A stretch of DNA of 64,000 bases, taken from the NCBI GenBank assembly GCA_025360785.1, contig JANYBN010000127.1, forward strand, positions 1 through 64,000, read 5' to 3'. The notes beneath the pieces are model-generated. The model did no database searches. It saw only the letters and a program-made list of their open reading frames with translations, and was not told where the DNA came from. Both the position numbers and the translations under genes were made by a program. This document shows, in pieces, positions 9,358 to 19,314 of the stretch (position 1 is the first letter of the stretch; each line of letters opens with the position of its first letter). Source of the DNA: Geobacter sp. (GTDB lineage Bacteria; Desulfobacterota; Desulfuromonadia; Geobacterales; Pseudopelobacteraceae).

Positions 9358-11661
9358 TTACTCGCTGCTATTATAATCACAACCCTCTTTGGGACACTTC
9401 AAAAACTCGCCCTTGCGCTTGTATACCTTTTTAACCAGCAGCGGGAAGCCGCATTTCGGACAGGGGCTTTCCACCGGCAGATCCCACAATGCGAACTTGC
9501 ACTTCGGATATTGATTGCAGGAGTAGAAGAGCTTGCCAAAGCGGGATTTCTTCTCGATCAGCTGCCCTTCCTTGCACTCCGGACAGACCACTCCGGTGTT
9601 GAGCGGCTTTACCAGCGGCTGGATATTCTTGCAGGCCGGGTAACCGGAACAGGCCAGATATTTGCCGAAACGACCATCCTTGATCAACATCGGCAGGCCG
9701 CACTTTTCACACTTTTCGTCGGAAACAACCGGTTCGACAATTTCACCATCCTGATCGACATTGCGGGTATATTTGCACCCTTCCTGAAAACCGGAACAGG
9801 CGATGAATTTGCCGCGCTTGCCAAGCTTCACGACCAGCGGCTTGCCGCATTCGGGGCAGACCTCATCGGTCGCCTCTGTCGTCAGATCAGCCTTATTGAC
9901 TTCGCCTTCCTTCTGTTTCAGCAAGGCAATAAACGGCTCCCAAAATTCCTTCAGGAGCGGTTTCCACTCTTTCTCACCACGCGAGACCTGATCCAGCTCT
10001 TCTTCCAGTCCGGCGGTGAAGTTATAATCTACGTATTTCTGGAAATGGGCCGTCAGCAGATCACTGACAACCATCCCGACATCTTCCGGAAAGAAACGCT
10101 TCTTGTCGAGACGGGCATATTTACGCTCTACCAAGGTATTCATGATCGAGGCGAAGGTCGAAGGGCGGCCGATGTCGTACTCCTCAAGCGTCTTGACCAG
10201 CGTCGCCTCGGTGTAGCGGGGTGGCGGCTGGGTGAAGTGCTGCTCGGGGAGGACTTCGTGAAGTTTGAGCGCGGCCCCTTCCGTCATGGCCGGCAGTAGC
10301 CCCTCTTTTTCTTCATCCTGATCGTCCAGTCCTTCGATATACAGCTTCATGAAACCGGGAAAGCGGATGACGGTGCCGGCGGCACGCAGGCCGGCCCGGC
10401 CGGATCCCGCAAATGGGCCCGAGGATGGCGGCACGGACAACTCAGCGGTAATATCCACCGAGGTCTGGTCCAGCAGCGCTTCGGACATCTGGCAGGCGAC
10501 GGTTCGTTTCCAGATCAACTCATATAGTTTATGCAGATCCGGTGTCAGGAATTTTTTCAGCTCGACCGGAGTCTTGGCAATATAGGTTGGCCGGACAGCC
10601 TCATGGGCTTCCTGGGCATTTTTTGATTTGGTTTTGAAAATGCGCGGCTTGGCAAGCGCATATTCCTTGCCGTATGCGGCGGAGATAACATCGTGGGCAT
10701 CCTGCAACGCCAGGGTTGACAGGTTGACGCTGTCGGTACGCATATAGGTAATCAGACCGACCGAACCTTCCTCTCCGATGTCGATACCTTCATAGAGCTT
10801 CTGCGCCGTTGACATGGTTTTCCGGGCCGAGAAACCGAGCTTGCGCGAGGCCTCCTGCTGGAGAGTCGATGTCGTGAACGGTGGTGAAGGGTTGCGCTTT
10901 TTCTCGGTTTTGGTGATCTTGGCAACCGTGTAGCGCCCGGATTGCATGGCGATTTTCAGGGCGGCCGCAACCTCCTCGCCGGGGATATCGAACTTGCCGA
11001 GTTTCTTTCCGCCGACTTCCACCAGGCCTGCCTTGAACTCCTGACCTGCGGCAACGCCAAGACAGGCGGCAACTGTCCAGTATTCCTGCTCGTTGAAGGC
11101 CTGAATTTCCTTCTCACGCTCACAGACCAGCCGCAGCGCTACAGATTGGACACGTCCGGCGGAAAGCCCGTACCGGATCTTTTTCCAGAGAAACGGCGAA
11201 AGGTTGAAGCCGACCAGATAGTCCAGGATCGAGCGGGCCTGCTGAGCATCTACCAGGTCAAGCGCTATGTCACGGGGATTCTGGACGGCATACAGAATAG
11301 CCTCTTTGGTGATTTCGTGGAACTCAACCCTCTGGATTTTGATACCTGGATTCTTTTTATCGAGTCCAAGTGCCGCCAGCAGATGCCAGGAAATCGCTTC
11401 CCCTTCACGGTCGGGGTCAGTTGCAAGCAGCAGTCGATCCGCCCCCTTGAGCGCTTCCTTTATTGCATCGAGATGTTTTTTGCTTTCCGGCAGCACGTGG
11501 TATTTGGGTTCAAAACCCTTTTCAATATCCACTGAACCCTGTTTACTCGGGAGGGCACGTACATGCCCGAACGAGGCCAGAACTTTATAGTCAGGACCCA
11601 GGAATCTTTCTATTGTTTTCCCTTTTGCGGGAGATTCGACGATTACGAGGTTTTTCGACAT
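9358..11661 (-). CDS. topA: DNA topoisomerase I with C-terminal zinc-ribbon repeats
   Basis: MSKNLVIVESPAKGKTIERFLG; toprim ATDPDREGEAISWHL; YMRTDSVNLS; multiple CxxC zinc motifs at the C-terminus. Start placed at MSKN rather than the ORF-track upstream ATG. Confidence 0.97.
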   Translation of the reverse strand: MSKNLVIVESPAKGKTIERFLGPDYKVLASFGHVRALPSKQGSVDIEKGFEPKYHVLPESKKHLDAIKEALKGADRLLLATDPDREGEAISWHLLAALGLDKKNPGIKIQRVEFHEITKEAILYAVQNPRDIALDLVDAQQARSILDYLVGFNLSPFLWKKIRYGLSAGRVQSVALRLVCEREKEIQAFNEQEYWTVAACLGVAAGQEFKAGLVEVGGKKLGKFDIPGEEVAAALKIAMQSGRYTVAKITKTEKKRNPSPPFTTSTLQQEASRKLGFSARKTMSTAQKLYEGIDIGEEGSVGLITYMRTDSVNLSTLALQDAHDVISAAYGKEYALAKPRIFKTKSKNAQEAHEAVRPTYIAKTPVELKKFLTPDLHKLYELIWKRTVACQMSEALLDQTSVDITAELSVPPSSGPFAGSGRAGLRAAGTVIRFPGFMKLYIEGLDDQDEEKEGLLPAMTEGAALKLHEVLPEQHFTQPPPRYTEATLVKTLEEYDIGRPSTFASIMNTLVERKYARLDKKRFFPEDVGMVVSDLLTAHFQKYVDYNFTAGLEEELDQVSRGEKEWKPLLKEFWEPFIALLKQKEGEVNKADLTTEATDEVCPECGKPLVVKLGKRGKFIACSGFQEGCKYTRNVDQDGEIVEPVVSDEKCEKCGLPMLIKDGRFGKYLACSGYPACKNIQPLVKPLNTGVVCPECKEGQLIEKKSRFGKLFYSCNQYPKCKFALWDLPVESPCPKCGFPLLVKKVYKRKGEFLKCPKEGCDYNSSE

Positions 11662-11678
11662 AAGTAAATTAGTCCTTA

Positions 11679-12770
11679 TCAAGTGATTGAGTAGTGTGTG
11701 CCCGGTAGCGGTGTAACCGCCCCCTTGAGTTCAAGGTGCAGTAACATAGAGGAAACCTCTCCGGCTGTCAATTCAGTTTGGGAGATGATGTCATCAATGT
11801 GCAACGGAGAGCGGGCCAGCAGTTCATAAATAGCCGCTTCTTTAGGTGTCAGTGCGAAGGTGCGGGGCAGCGATTGAAAAAGTGGAGTGTCCAGTGCCGC
11901 GAGTTCGCCCCCCGGAAGATCCTCCAGGATATCCTCGACACAATCCACCAGCTTGGCGCCTTGTTTTATCAGCCGGTTACAGCCGCGACTGGTGGCAAAT
12001 GAGATGTTGCCAGGTACGGCATAGACATCGCGCCCATGCTCCAATGCATATTGAGCGGTAATCAATGAGCCGCTTTTTTCGGCGGCCTCGACCACCAGCA
12101 CACCCCGTGAGAGTCCGCTGATGATCCGGTTGCGACGGGGGAAATTTTCGGCCAGCGGCAGAGTTCCCAATGGGAATTCGGACACCAGGCACCCCCTATT
12201 TGCCATCTCCTCGAAAAGTGAGCGATTTTCAGGGGGATAGATTTTGTCAACACCGCACCCCAGTACGCCGATGCTTCTCCCTCCCGTCTGAAGTGCCCCC
12301 TTGTGAGCCGCCGTATCGACTCCACGCGCCATTCCCGACACGACACACACTCCATGGCTGGCTAGCGACTCGGCCATTTTCCCGGTTGTCATTAACCCGT
12401 ATGATGTCGCCCGCCGTGAACCAACAATGGCGATCGCTAGCTCATGGGAGCGGAGTTCACCCTTTATATACAGAAACGGCGGCGGATCAGGTATTTCGAA
12501 CAGAGATTTGGGGTAATCATGCGAGATATATGTCACCAGTCGAGCTGCGCTCGTCTCAAGGCGGCGGCACTCCTCTTCCGCAAAGCGTTGCCATCCGCCA
12601 TTTTTGATTCCATCGATCACCGCAGGTGTAATCCCCTTGAATCCGGCGAGTGACGACAGTGGCGCTTTCAGTGCCGCTTCCGGAGTGTCAAAACGCTCTA
12701 AAAGGCGTCGGAAGGCAACATTGCCGATACCGGGAACTGCCTTGAGACCTATCCAATAGAAATTTCCCAT
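11679..12770 (-). CDS. dprA: DNA processing protein DprA
   Basis: IAIVGSRRATSYG, VVSGMARGVDTAAHKGAL, GVDKIYPPENR, NRIISGLS motifs. Confidence 0.95.
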   Translation of the reverse strand: MGNFYWIGLKAVPGIGNVAFRRLLERFDTPEAALKAPLSSLAGFKGITPAVIDGIKNGGWQRFAEEECRRLETSAARLVTYISHDYPKSLFEIPDPPPFLYIKGELRSHELAIAIVGSRRATSYGLMTTGKMAESLASHGVCVVSGMARGVDTAAHKGALQTGGRSIGVLGCGVDKIYPPENRSLFEEMANRGCLVSEFPLGTLPLAENFPRRNRIISGLSRGVLVVEAAEKSGSLITAQYALEHGRDVYAVPGNISFATSRGCNRLIKQGAKLVDCVEDILEDLPGGELAALDTPLFQSLPRTFALTPKEAAIYELLARSPLHIDDIISQTELTAGEVSSMLLHLELKGAVTPLPGTHYSIT

Positions 12771-12795
12771 TTTTACACCTTCCGCAGCGACAAAA

Positions 12796-12820
12796 AAAGA
12801 CCGGCCCGAAGCCGGTCTTT
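12796..12820 (-). terminator. Rho-independent terminator downstream of the LysM protein gene
   Basis: AAAGACCGGCTTCGGGCCGGTCTTTTTTT on the minus strand. Confidence 0.85.
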
Positions 12821-12842
12821 CACTTTATTACTAACATTCAGG

Positions 12843-13871
12843 TTATTTCGTTTGGCTGACGATCCGATCACCTTTATAGATTGTGTCGATACTCTTGACA
12901 ACCAACGCAGTAGATGTTTTTTTACCTGTTTCTATTATAACCAGCGCTCCCAGCAGTTCCTGCGGCAGTTTATCGATACGCCCTTCCACATAACGCTGGT
13001 CGATCGTCACATCCCGGACAATATAGAGCATGTTACCGACTGCAGCCCCCTGACCGGTTCCAAGGTCAATATATACGACATCACCGGCGGCAATGGTATT
13101 GACGCCTTTGTAGCTCTCAATTATGTAACCTTTGAGATCGCTGGTTGAGCTTTTCAGAGCGATTTCCCGACGACGGTTTTCTTTGTAGGGGAGCAGATAG
13201 GCTCCCGGGCTGATTTCCAGGTGGGACTTTGTAATAATAGCCCGTGATGATTTCCGCTCTACATCAGTCAACTGAAGAGTCCCGAGTGGAATCATTTTGA
13301 AACCCATATCCTCGTTATTCAAAGGATGATTAACTGATACATCCTTACGATATACGGAAAATTTATCGCCGCCGCCGGCATTTTGATCAGAGCCGATATC
13401 GGTGTACACGATATCATCAACGCCAGCCACGATCCGATCATGCTGCACGCCAACCACAAAACCGTAAGGCCTGAATCCCTTATCTGCCAGAAAGCCCTCA
13501 GTACCATAGAGCGTGTATGTTTTCTCGGCGGCAACCTCCTGAATCGCCACAGCGACCTCTGTAGCAGAGGCAGGCTTTTGCGCGGGAACTGCCGCTCTCT
13601 GTTCTGTTGTTTGCTCTATGGGAACAAATTCAAGCCGATCCGGAAAAATCCGCAATTTCTGTCCGGGATAAATAAAATGCGGATTGGTTACCTGGCTGTT
13701 TTTTGACCACATATTAGGCCAATATTTCGGGTCTTTTATAAAACGCTCGGAAAGTCCCCAAAGCGTATCACCCTGTTTGATGACATAAATGGCAGGTTCG
13801 TCCTGTCCGACGGCAAGAGCTATCGATGGCGTGATTAAAAGAGCTAGCAGCAACAGCAATCTGATTTTCAT
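12843..13871 (-). CDS. secreted LysM-domain protein
   Basis: Signal peptide MKIRLLLLLALLITPSIALA; LysM YVIKQGDTLWGLSERFIKDPKYWPNMWSKNSQVTNPHFIYPGQKLRI; SD GAGGTGAC before this start. Confidence 0.88.
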   Translation of the reverse strand: MKIRLLLLLALLITPSIALAVGQDEPAIYVIKQGDTLWGLSERFIKDPKYWPNMWSKNSQVTNPHFIYPGQKLRIFPDRLEFVPIEQTTEQRAAVPAQKPASATEVAVAIQEVAAEKTYTLYGTEGFLADKGFRPYGFVVGVQHDRIVAGVDDIVYTDIGSDQNAGGGDKFSVYRKDVSVNHPLNNEDMGFKMIPLGTLQLTDVERKSSRAIITKSHLEISPGAYLLPYKENRRREIALKSSTSDLKGYIIESYKGVNTIAAGDVVYIDLGTGQGAAVGNMLYIVRDVTIDQRYVEGRIDKLPQELLGALVIIETGKKTSTALVVKSIDTIYKGDRIVSQTK

Positions 13872-13912
13872 GTAGGTCACCTCATTTACTTTCTTTGCAT
13901 GACAAGACCGGA

Positions 13913-14641
13913 TCAATGAGCGTTCAGGCGTTCACGGGCCTTTATAGCGGCGGGGCTGCTTGGATATAAAGTAATAATTTTTTCGAAGACACTCGTTGCT
14001 TTTGCCTTATCTTTCATGGCTGACAAAGTATAGCCAAGCTTAAGCAGAGCATCCGGGGTCTTGGAGCTTTTAGGATAACTATCCGCCACCTTCATAAAAG
14101 CTTCCTTTGCCTTGGGAAGATCCGAAAGCGTGTAGTGGCACTCACCTATCCAGTACACTGCATTTGCTGCGTAGTCACTCTGGGGATTGTTCTTGAGAAA
14201 GGACTCAAACGATATAATCGCAGCAGGAAAATTGTTGGCGCTGTACAAACCAAAAGCCTTAAGATATTCGGCAGGGGGACCGGACTCTCTGGTCGCTTTT
14301 GCTGGTGACGGTTGGTTGACTATCTCAACTTTTGGGGTTTGCGACTGCTGGGCAAGAATAGCAACCCTGGCTTTAAGCTCATCGCTGGAGGTTCGCAACT
14401 CACGATTGTCATCCCTCAACTGCTTTATTTCACCTGACAGCAATTTGAACCGGTCATCCTGAACCTGCAGCACACCTGCAAGTTCATTCTGCCGCTGTTC
14501 AGATTTTTTAGAGGCCTGAATCAAATACTCGATTTTAGCCTCTGACTCTGCCTGACGCTTGACCACAAGGTCATTGGCAACGCACCCTGACAGAAAAAGA
14601 GACAACAACATATATGGTGCAAATCGACTGCATGATGGCAT
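13913..14641 (-). CDS. ybgF: Tol-Pal system protein YbgF/CpoB-like TPR lipoprotein
   Basis: Lipobox LFLSGC, coiled-coil N-terminus, C-terminal TPRs (YLKAFGLYSANNFPAAIISFESFLKNNPQSDYAANAVYWIGECHY). Confidence 0.88.
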   Translation of the reverse strand: MPSCSRFAPYMLLSLFLSGCVANDLVVKRQAESEAKIEYLIQASKKSEQRQNELAGVLQVQDDRFKLLSGEIKQLRDDNRELRTSSDELKARVAILAQQSQTPKVEIVNQPSPAKATRESGPPAEYLKAFGLYSANNFPAAIISFESFLKNNPQSDYAANAVYWIGECHYTLSDLPKAKEAFMKVADSYPKSSKTPDALLKLGYTLSAMKDKAKATSVFEKIITLYPSSPAAIKARERLNAH

Positions 14642-14797
14642 AATACCCCCATTTAACGTATGTTTTCATAATTAAAGCGATATAGTTACCTTTGTCAAGC
14701 GAAAGGTGCCTTTTAAGTTTTATTGGCAACCCGATTATGGTAGCATCTATTCCCCGTAGACCAAATGAATTGTCAACACCTTTTAATGGAAATCCCT

Positions 14798-16030
14798 ATG
14801 CAGAGACCTGAATTGCTAGCTCCGGCCGGCAACATGGAAAAACTGAAAATTGCGATACATTACGGCGCCGATGCCGTCTATCTGGGCGGGGAAGCCTTCG
14901 GGCTCCGTAACATGGCCGACAACTTTTCCGTCGATGAGATGAAGTCGGCTCTCGATTATTGCCATGCGAAGGGAGTCAAAGCTTATCTGACGATCAACAG
15001 CTATCCGCGTAATGAGGCACTTCCGGAACTGGAAGAGTACCTGGCACAGATTGCACCGCTCCCTTTTGATGCCTATATCGTCGCAGATCCGGGGGTGATC
15101 GATGCGGTGCGCCAGGTGTCGCCGGAGCGGGAGCTGCACCTCTCAACCCAGGCCAACACTATCAACTGGCGCTCGGCCCGATTCTGGCAGCAGCAGGGGG
15201 TTCGCCGTATTAACCTGGCCCGGGAAATGAGTCTCGATAATATTTGCGAAACGGTAACAAAAGTCCCGGGAATGAAATTTGAGGCCTTCGTGCATGGGGC
15301 GCTTTGCATTTCCTATTCAGGGCGCTGCCTGATTTCCAGCATGCTGACCGGGCGCGACGCCAACCAGGGTGAATGCACCCACCCATGCCGCTGGAGCTAC
15401 CATCTGGTGGAAGAGTCCAGACCGGGAGAATATTTCCCGGTCGTGGAGGACGAAAACGGCACCTTCATCTTCAACTCCCGCGACCTCTGTCTGCTGGAAC
15501 ATATTCCGGCTCTTGTTGCCAGCGGGGTGCACGCGCTCAAAATAGAAGGGCGCATGAAGGGGATCAACTACGTAGCTTCGGTGCTCCGTGTCTATCGTCA
15601 GGCACTTGACGAATACCTGAACAATCTGGAGGGATGGCGTTGCCGCCCGGAATGGCTTGACGAACTGGCCAAACTAAGCCACCGCGGCTTCACGACCGGT
15701 TTCCTGTTCGGACAACCGCGTAATGTCGGGCAGGAGTACCAGTCGGCCTACATCCGCAGCCACGATTTCGTCGGCGTCGTCGATGAGGTAAGGGGTGACG
15801 GGACGCTACTAATCAGCGTGCGCAACCGGATCAAGAGCGGCGATCTGATCGAGTTTATCGGGCCTGGGATGCGGAGCGACTCCCTGATTCTGCAACAATT
15901 CATGCTTCTCCCTGAACGTGGAGAGGCTGTTTTGGTGGAGGCTGTCAATCCTAACTCGCGGATACTCCTAACGGTGCCGTTTGTCGTCGAAGCGGGAGAT
16001 CTGCTGCGACGGGAGAAAATTGAATCATGA
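14798..16030 (+). CDS. peptidase U32 family protein (YegQ/TrhP-like)
   Basis: MQRPELLAPAGNMEKLKIAIHYGADAVYLGG; LSTQANTINW; MKFEAFVHGALCISYSGRCLISSMLTGRDANQGECTHPCRW; LKIEGRMKG. Confidence 0.94.
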   Translation: MQRPELLAPAGNMEKLKIAIHYGADAVYLGGEAFGLRNMADNFSVDEMKSALDYCHAKGVKAYLTINSYPRNEALPELEEYLAQIAPLPFDAYIVADPGVIDAVRQVSPERELHLSTQANTINWRSARFWQQQGVRRINLAREMSLDNICETVTKVPGMKFEAFVHGALCISYSGRCLISSMLTGRDANQGECTHPCRWSYHLVEESRPGEYFPVVEDENGTFIFNSRDLCLLEHIPALVASGVHALKIEGRMKGINYVASVLRVYRQALDEYLNNLEGWRCRPEWLDELAKLSHRGFTTGFLFGQPRNVGQEYQSAYIRSHDFVGVVDEVRGDGTLLISVRNRIKSGDLIEFIGPGMRSDSLILQQFMLLPERGEAVLVEAVNPNSRILLTVPFVVEAGDLLRREKIES

Positions 16031-16050
16031 ACAATACTGAACCATTTTTT

Positions 16051-16142
16051 TCACGCAACGGCGCGACGACGCAACGAAAGGCTTTAAACCCAATTCCGTG
16101 TTTGTGATTTTAAAGCGTTGCGTCGTTGCAAGCGTCGCGTGA
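16051..16142. repeat. long imperfect inverted repeat (TCACGCAACGGCGCGACGACGCAACG...CGTTGCGTCGTTGCAAGCGTCGCGTGA)
   Basis: About 26-bp arms with an additional inner CTTTAAA/TTTAAAG pair, between the U32 protein gene and dnaB. Confidence 0.7.
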
Positions 16143-16218
16143 GTAATGTCTTTCGGAATGTTTTGCTAATTAATCTTGTAAAGACTTCAACAGATAAAGG
16201 CCAAGGAATCAATTCTAT

Positions 16219-17580
16219 ATGAACGACCCAAAACTCCCGCCACAGAACCTCGATGCCGAGATGTCGATTCTGGGTGGTATTCTGATCGATAACGACGCCA
16301 TCAACCGGGTGCTGGAAAGCATCGTTCCGGAAGATTTCTACCGCGAGGTGCATCGCAAGATCTTTCTGGCGATGATGCAGCTGTCCGATCGGCGTGAACC
16401 GTGCGACTTGGTAACGCTGACCGAAACCCTGAAAAAGAAGGGTGAACTGGATGAGATCGGCGGGGCTGCCTACCTGCTCATGCTGGTAGATTATGTCCCG
16501 ACTGCGGCCAATGTCACCTATTACTGCAAGATCGTCAAAGAGAAGTCGGTCAACCGCAAGCTGATTTCCATCGCCACCGGGATTGTCACCCGCAGCTATG
16601 AGGATCAGACCGATGTCAATGAGCTGCTGGACAAGGCCCAGAAGGATCTGTACGAGATAGGCGAAAACAAACTGCGGCCGCAATATGTGCCGATCCAGCC
16701 GCTCATCAAAGAGGCCTTCAAAATCCTCAAGTCGCTCCATGATCGCAAAGAGCATATAACCGGAGTTCCGACCGGTTATGCGGATCTTGATTTGATGACC
16801 GCCGGTTTTCAACCGGGCAATCTGATCATCATCGCTGCCAGACCATCAATGGGCAAAACAACACTGGCGCTTAACATCGCCCAGCACGCCAGTGCCGAGA
16901 GCAAAAAGAAAACATCTTCGGTCATCTTTTCGCTGGAGATGGGGAAGGAAGATCTGGTCATGCGCTTTCTGGCCTCGATCGCCCGCGTTGATTTGAGCCG
17001 GATGCGCACCGGTCACTTCCTTGACACTGATTGGCCCCGCCTCACCAGAGCTGCCGGAGTGCTTCACGATGCCAAAATTTTTATCGATGACACCCCCGCC
17101 ATTAGTGTACTGGAGCTCCGCTCTAAAGCCCGCCGCCTGAAAAGCGAACATGATATCGGTCTTATCATTATTGATTATCTGCAATTGATGAAGGCAGGCA
17201 CTAAAATCGAGTCGCGGCAGCAGGAAATTTCCGAGATCTCGCAAGCCCTGAAGGCGCTGTCCAAAGAGCTTGGTGTACCTGTAGTCGCTCTGTCCCAGCT
17301 CAACCGTGAACTGGAAAAACGCGCCGACAAGCGCCCGATGATGAGCGACCTTCGTGAATCCGGCGCCATCGAGCAGGATGCCGACGTGATCATGTTTGTT
17401 TACCGCGAAGCCGTATATTGTGAGGCCTGCCGCAAGCGTGACAGCTCCTGCACCCTGGGCCATGATCGTACCGCCGAACTGATTATCGGCAAGCAGCGAA
17501 ACGGCGCAATCGGCACGGTAAGCCTTGCCTTTTTCGGCGAGCATACCCGTTTTGAAAACCTGACTGACCGCAGCGAATAG
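16219..17580 (+). CDS. dnaB: replicative DNA helicase DnaB
   Basis: PPQNLDAEMSILGGILID; Walker A ARPSMGKTTLALNIA; SVIFSLEMGKEDLVMR; IIDYLQLM. Confidence 0.97.
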   Translation: MNDPKLPPQNLDAEMSILGGILIDNDAINRVLESIVPEDFYREVHRKIFLAMMQLSDRREPCDLVTLTETLKKKGELDEIGGAAYLLMLVDYVPTAANVTYYCKIVKEKSVNRKLISIATGIVTRSYEDQTDVNELLDKAQKDLYEIGENKLRPQYVPIQPLIKEAFKILKSLHDRKEHITGVPTGYADLDLMTAGFQPGNLIIIAARPSMGKTTLALNIAQHASAESKKKTSSVIFSLEMGKEDLVMRFLASIARVDLSRMRTGHFLDTDWPRLTRAAGVLHDAKIFIDDTPAISVLELRSKARRLKSEHDIGLIIIDYLQLMKAGTKIESRQQEISEISQALKALSKELGVPVVALSQLNRELEKRADKRPMMSDLRESGAIEQDADVIMFVYREAVYCEACRKRDSSCTLGHDRTAELIIGKQRNGAIGTVSLAFFGEHTRFENLTDRSE

Positions 17581-17620
17581 ATTTCAAATAATCTGATTCA
17601 TTCAACTATGGAGGTCGGCC

Positions 17621-19273
17621 ATGACTGCACAGATAAAAAAGGGGTCTCTGGGCGCAATACTCTCTGCCTGCAACATCATCACCGAAAATGACATCAACGC
17701 TGCACTGGAGGAGCAGGGACGTACCGGGGCACGTTTAGGTGAAGCGCTGATCACTCTGGGGATCGTAACTCAGGAGGATATTGACTGGGCACTGTCCAAT
17801 CAACTGGATCTCCCCTACATTCGGCTCAAAGCGAACATGATCGATCTGGAGGCGATTCGGCTTGTACCTGCAGCAACGGCAAGAAAATTCAATCTGATCC
17901 CGCTCATCAAAGCGGGAGGTGAGTTGAGCATCGCTATTTCCGACCCGCTCAACAAGGCTGCAATCGCGGCTGTCGAACAATTGAGCGGCTGTCAGGTCAA
18001 TATTTCAGTGGCATTGATCCGTGAAATCCGTGAGATGATCGAGGCCTGCTACGGCAGCAGCGGTCAGGAGCAGTTAGGTTTTGATTCTTCAGCCTTTTCA
18101 GAAAAGGTTCTGGATGTCATTAACGGCGACCTGGGCGGTGGCAAACTGCTTGACTACCTGCTGATTTTTATTTTACAGAACAGACTCTCTTCGCTCTCCC
18201 TGCAGCCGATGGGGGACACCGTGATGATCAGCGGCAGGAGAAGCGGGGTTTCGCGACCGATTGGGTCATTAGCTGGAACCTATTACCCTGACCTCACCCT
18301 CAAAATCCGTAAAAACATCGGCATCACCGCTCATAGCGAACCATCTTCCTGCGGCTTGCTTACGTTCAGCTACCGCTCTCACCCGATCACGTTCCAGATT
18401 GCCTCTATGGCCGGCTATGGCGGCGACTATATCACCATCCAGCCGCACCTGTCTGCCGGCGTTCCGGACCGGCTTGCCGATCTTCATCTTCCCGCCGGAC
18501 AGGAAGCCGATTTTATCCGGTTGTCACGCAGGCAGCAGGGTATTACCTTCTTTGCCTCGCGCAATACTCAGGAACGTGATCGTTTTATGGATCTTATGCT
18601 GGAGGAGATCGATACCGCCGGCAAGAACGTGATTATTCTGGGTGAAGGTCCGGGAAAAATGAACAAACGCTTCCCGCGTATCCTTCTGCCGCGCAATGAA
18701 GCTGAACGGGCCGAAACCATCATGAGGGCTTTGGACCATGCCCCGGACATTCTGGTCATAGAGGATGTTACCGAGGGGATGCCCTTCACAGCCGCCTGCC
18801 GGGCCGCCATGCGGGGCAAACTGGTTCTGGCCGGGCTCGAAACTCGCGGGACCCGCAATGTCCTGCGCCATTTACTCCTGTATCAGCAGCAGAACTACTT
18901 CCTGCCGATCTTTGTCAACGGACTCGTCTCTTTTAAAGGCATTCAACTGCTCTGCCAGGAATGCCGTACCGACTACTTGCCCCCGTCCGAGGAACTTGCA
19001 GCGATGAACCTTACCACCCCCCCCGCTTCGTTTTACCGCACAACTGGATGTGATGCTTGCGCCCATAGCGGTTTCAGCACAAGACAATTTCTGACTGATA
19101 TTCTGATCTTCACTGACGAATTTCTGCAGATATTTGAACAATCCAGTGATGTCGCCGCCCTGGAGAACTACCTCGGCATGGCTGGCTATCATGGCCTGGC
19201 GGATGAGGGACTGCGCCTCCTGATGGCAGGGGATGTTTCTCCTGAAGAATATATTGCATCCGTTGTTCTTTGA
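17621..19273 (+). CDS. GspE/PilB-like protein with MshEN N-terminal domain and degenerate ATPase domain
   Basis: MshEN-like N-terminus (LGEALITLGIVTQEDIDWALSNQLDLPYIRLK); ATPase-like C-terminus with CQEC...CDAC zinc motif; no GxxGxGK[ST] Walker A found. Confidence 0.8.
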   Translation: MTAQIKKGSLGAILSACNIITENDINAALEEQGRTGARLGEALITLGIVTQEDIDWALSNQLDLPYIRLKANMIDLEAIRLVPAATARKFNLIPLIKAGGELSIAISDPLNKAAIAAVEQLSGCQVNISVALIREIREMIEACYGSSGQEQLGFDSSAFSEKVLDVINGDLGGGKLLDYLLIFILQNRLSSLSLQPMGDTVMISGRRSGVSRPIGSLAGTYYPDLTLKIRKNIGITAHSEPSSCGLLTFSYRSHPITFQIASMAGYGGDYITIQPHLSAGVPDRLADLHLPAGQEADFIRLSRRQQGITFFASRNTQERDRFMDLMLEEIDTAGKNVIILGEGPGKMNKRFPRILLPRNEAERAETIMRALDHAPDILVIEDVTEGMPFTAACRAAMRGKLVLAGLETRGTRNVLRHLLLYQQQNYFLPIFVNGLVSFKGIQLLCQECRTDYLPPSEELAAMNLTTPPASFYRTTGCDACAHSGFSTRQFLTDILIFTDEFLQIFEQSSDVAALENYLGMAGYHGLADEGLRLLMAGDVSPEEYIASVVL

Positions 19274-19288
19274 CGCACTTATCCTGTT
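19269..19288 (+). repeat. short repeat motif (TTGACGCACTTATCCTGTTT), copy D
   Basis: Shares ACGCACTTATCCTGTT with copies at 33.3, 33.4 and 34.4 kb. Confidence 0.45.
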
Positions 19289-19314
19289 TTCTGGGTTAAA
19301 AGAGGAGGATTCAT

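Noticed and set aside
9208-10299. 363-aa plus-strand ORF antisense to topA
   Set aside because: Lies opposite a clear topA coding sequence, and its N-terminus comes from the REP-like repeat and terminator; a typical shadow ORF.
16084-17544. 242-aa and 232-aa minus-strand ORFs antisense to dnaB
   Set aside because: Shadow ORFs opposite well-conserved dnaB; no recognisable domains.
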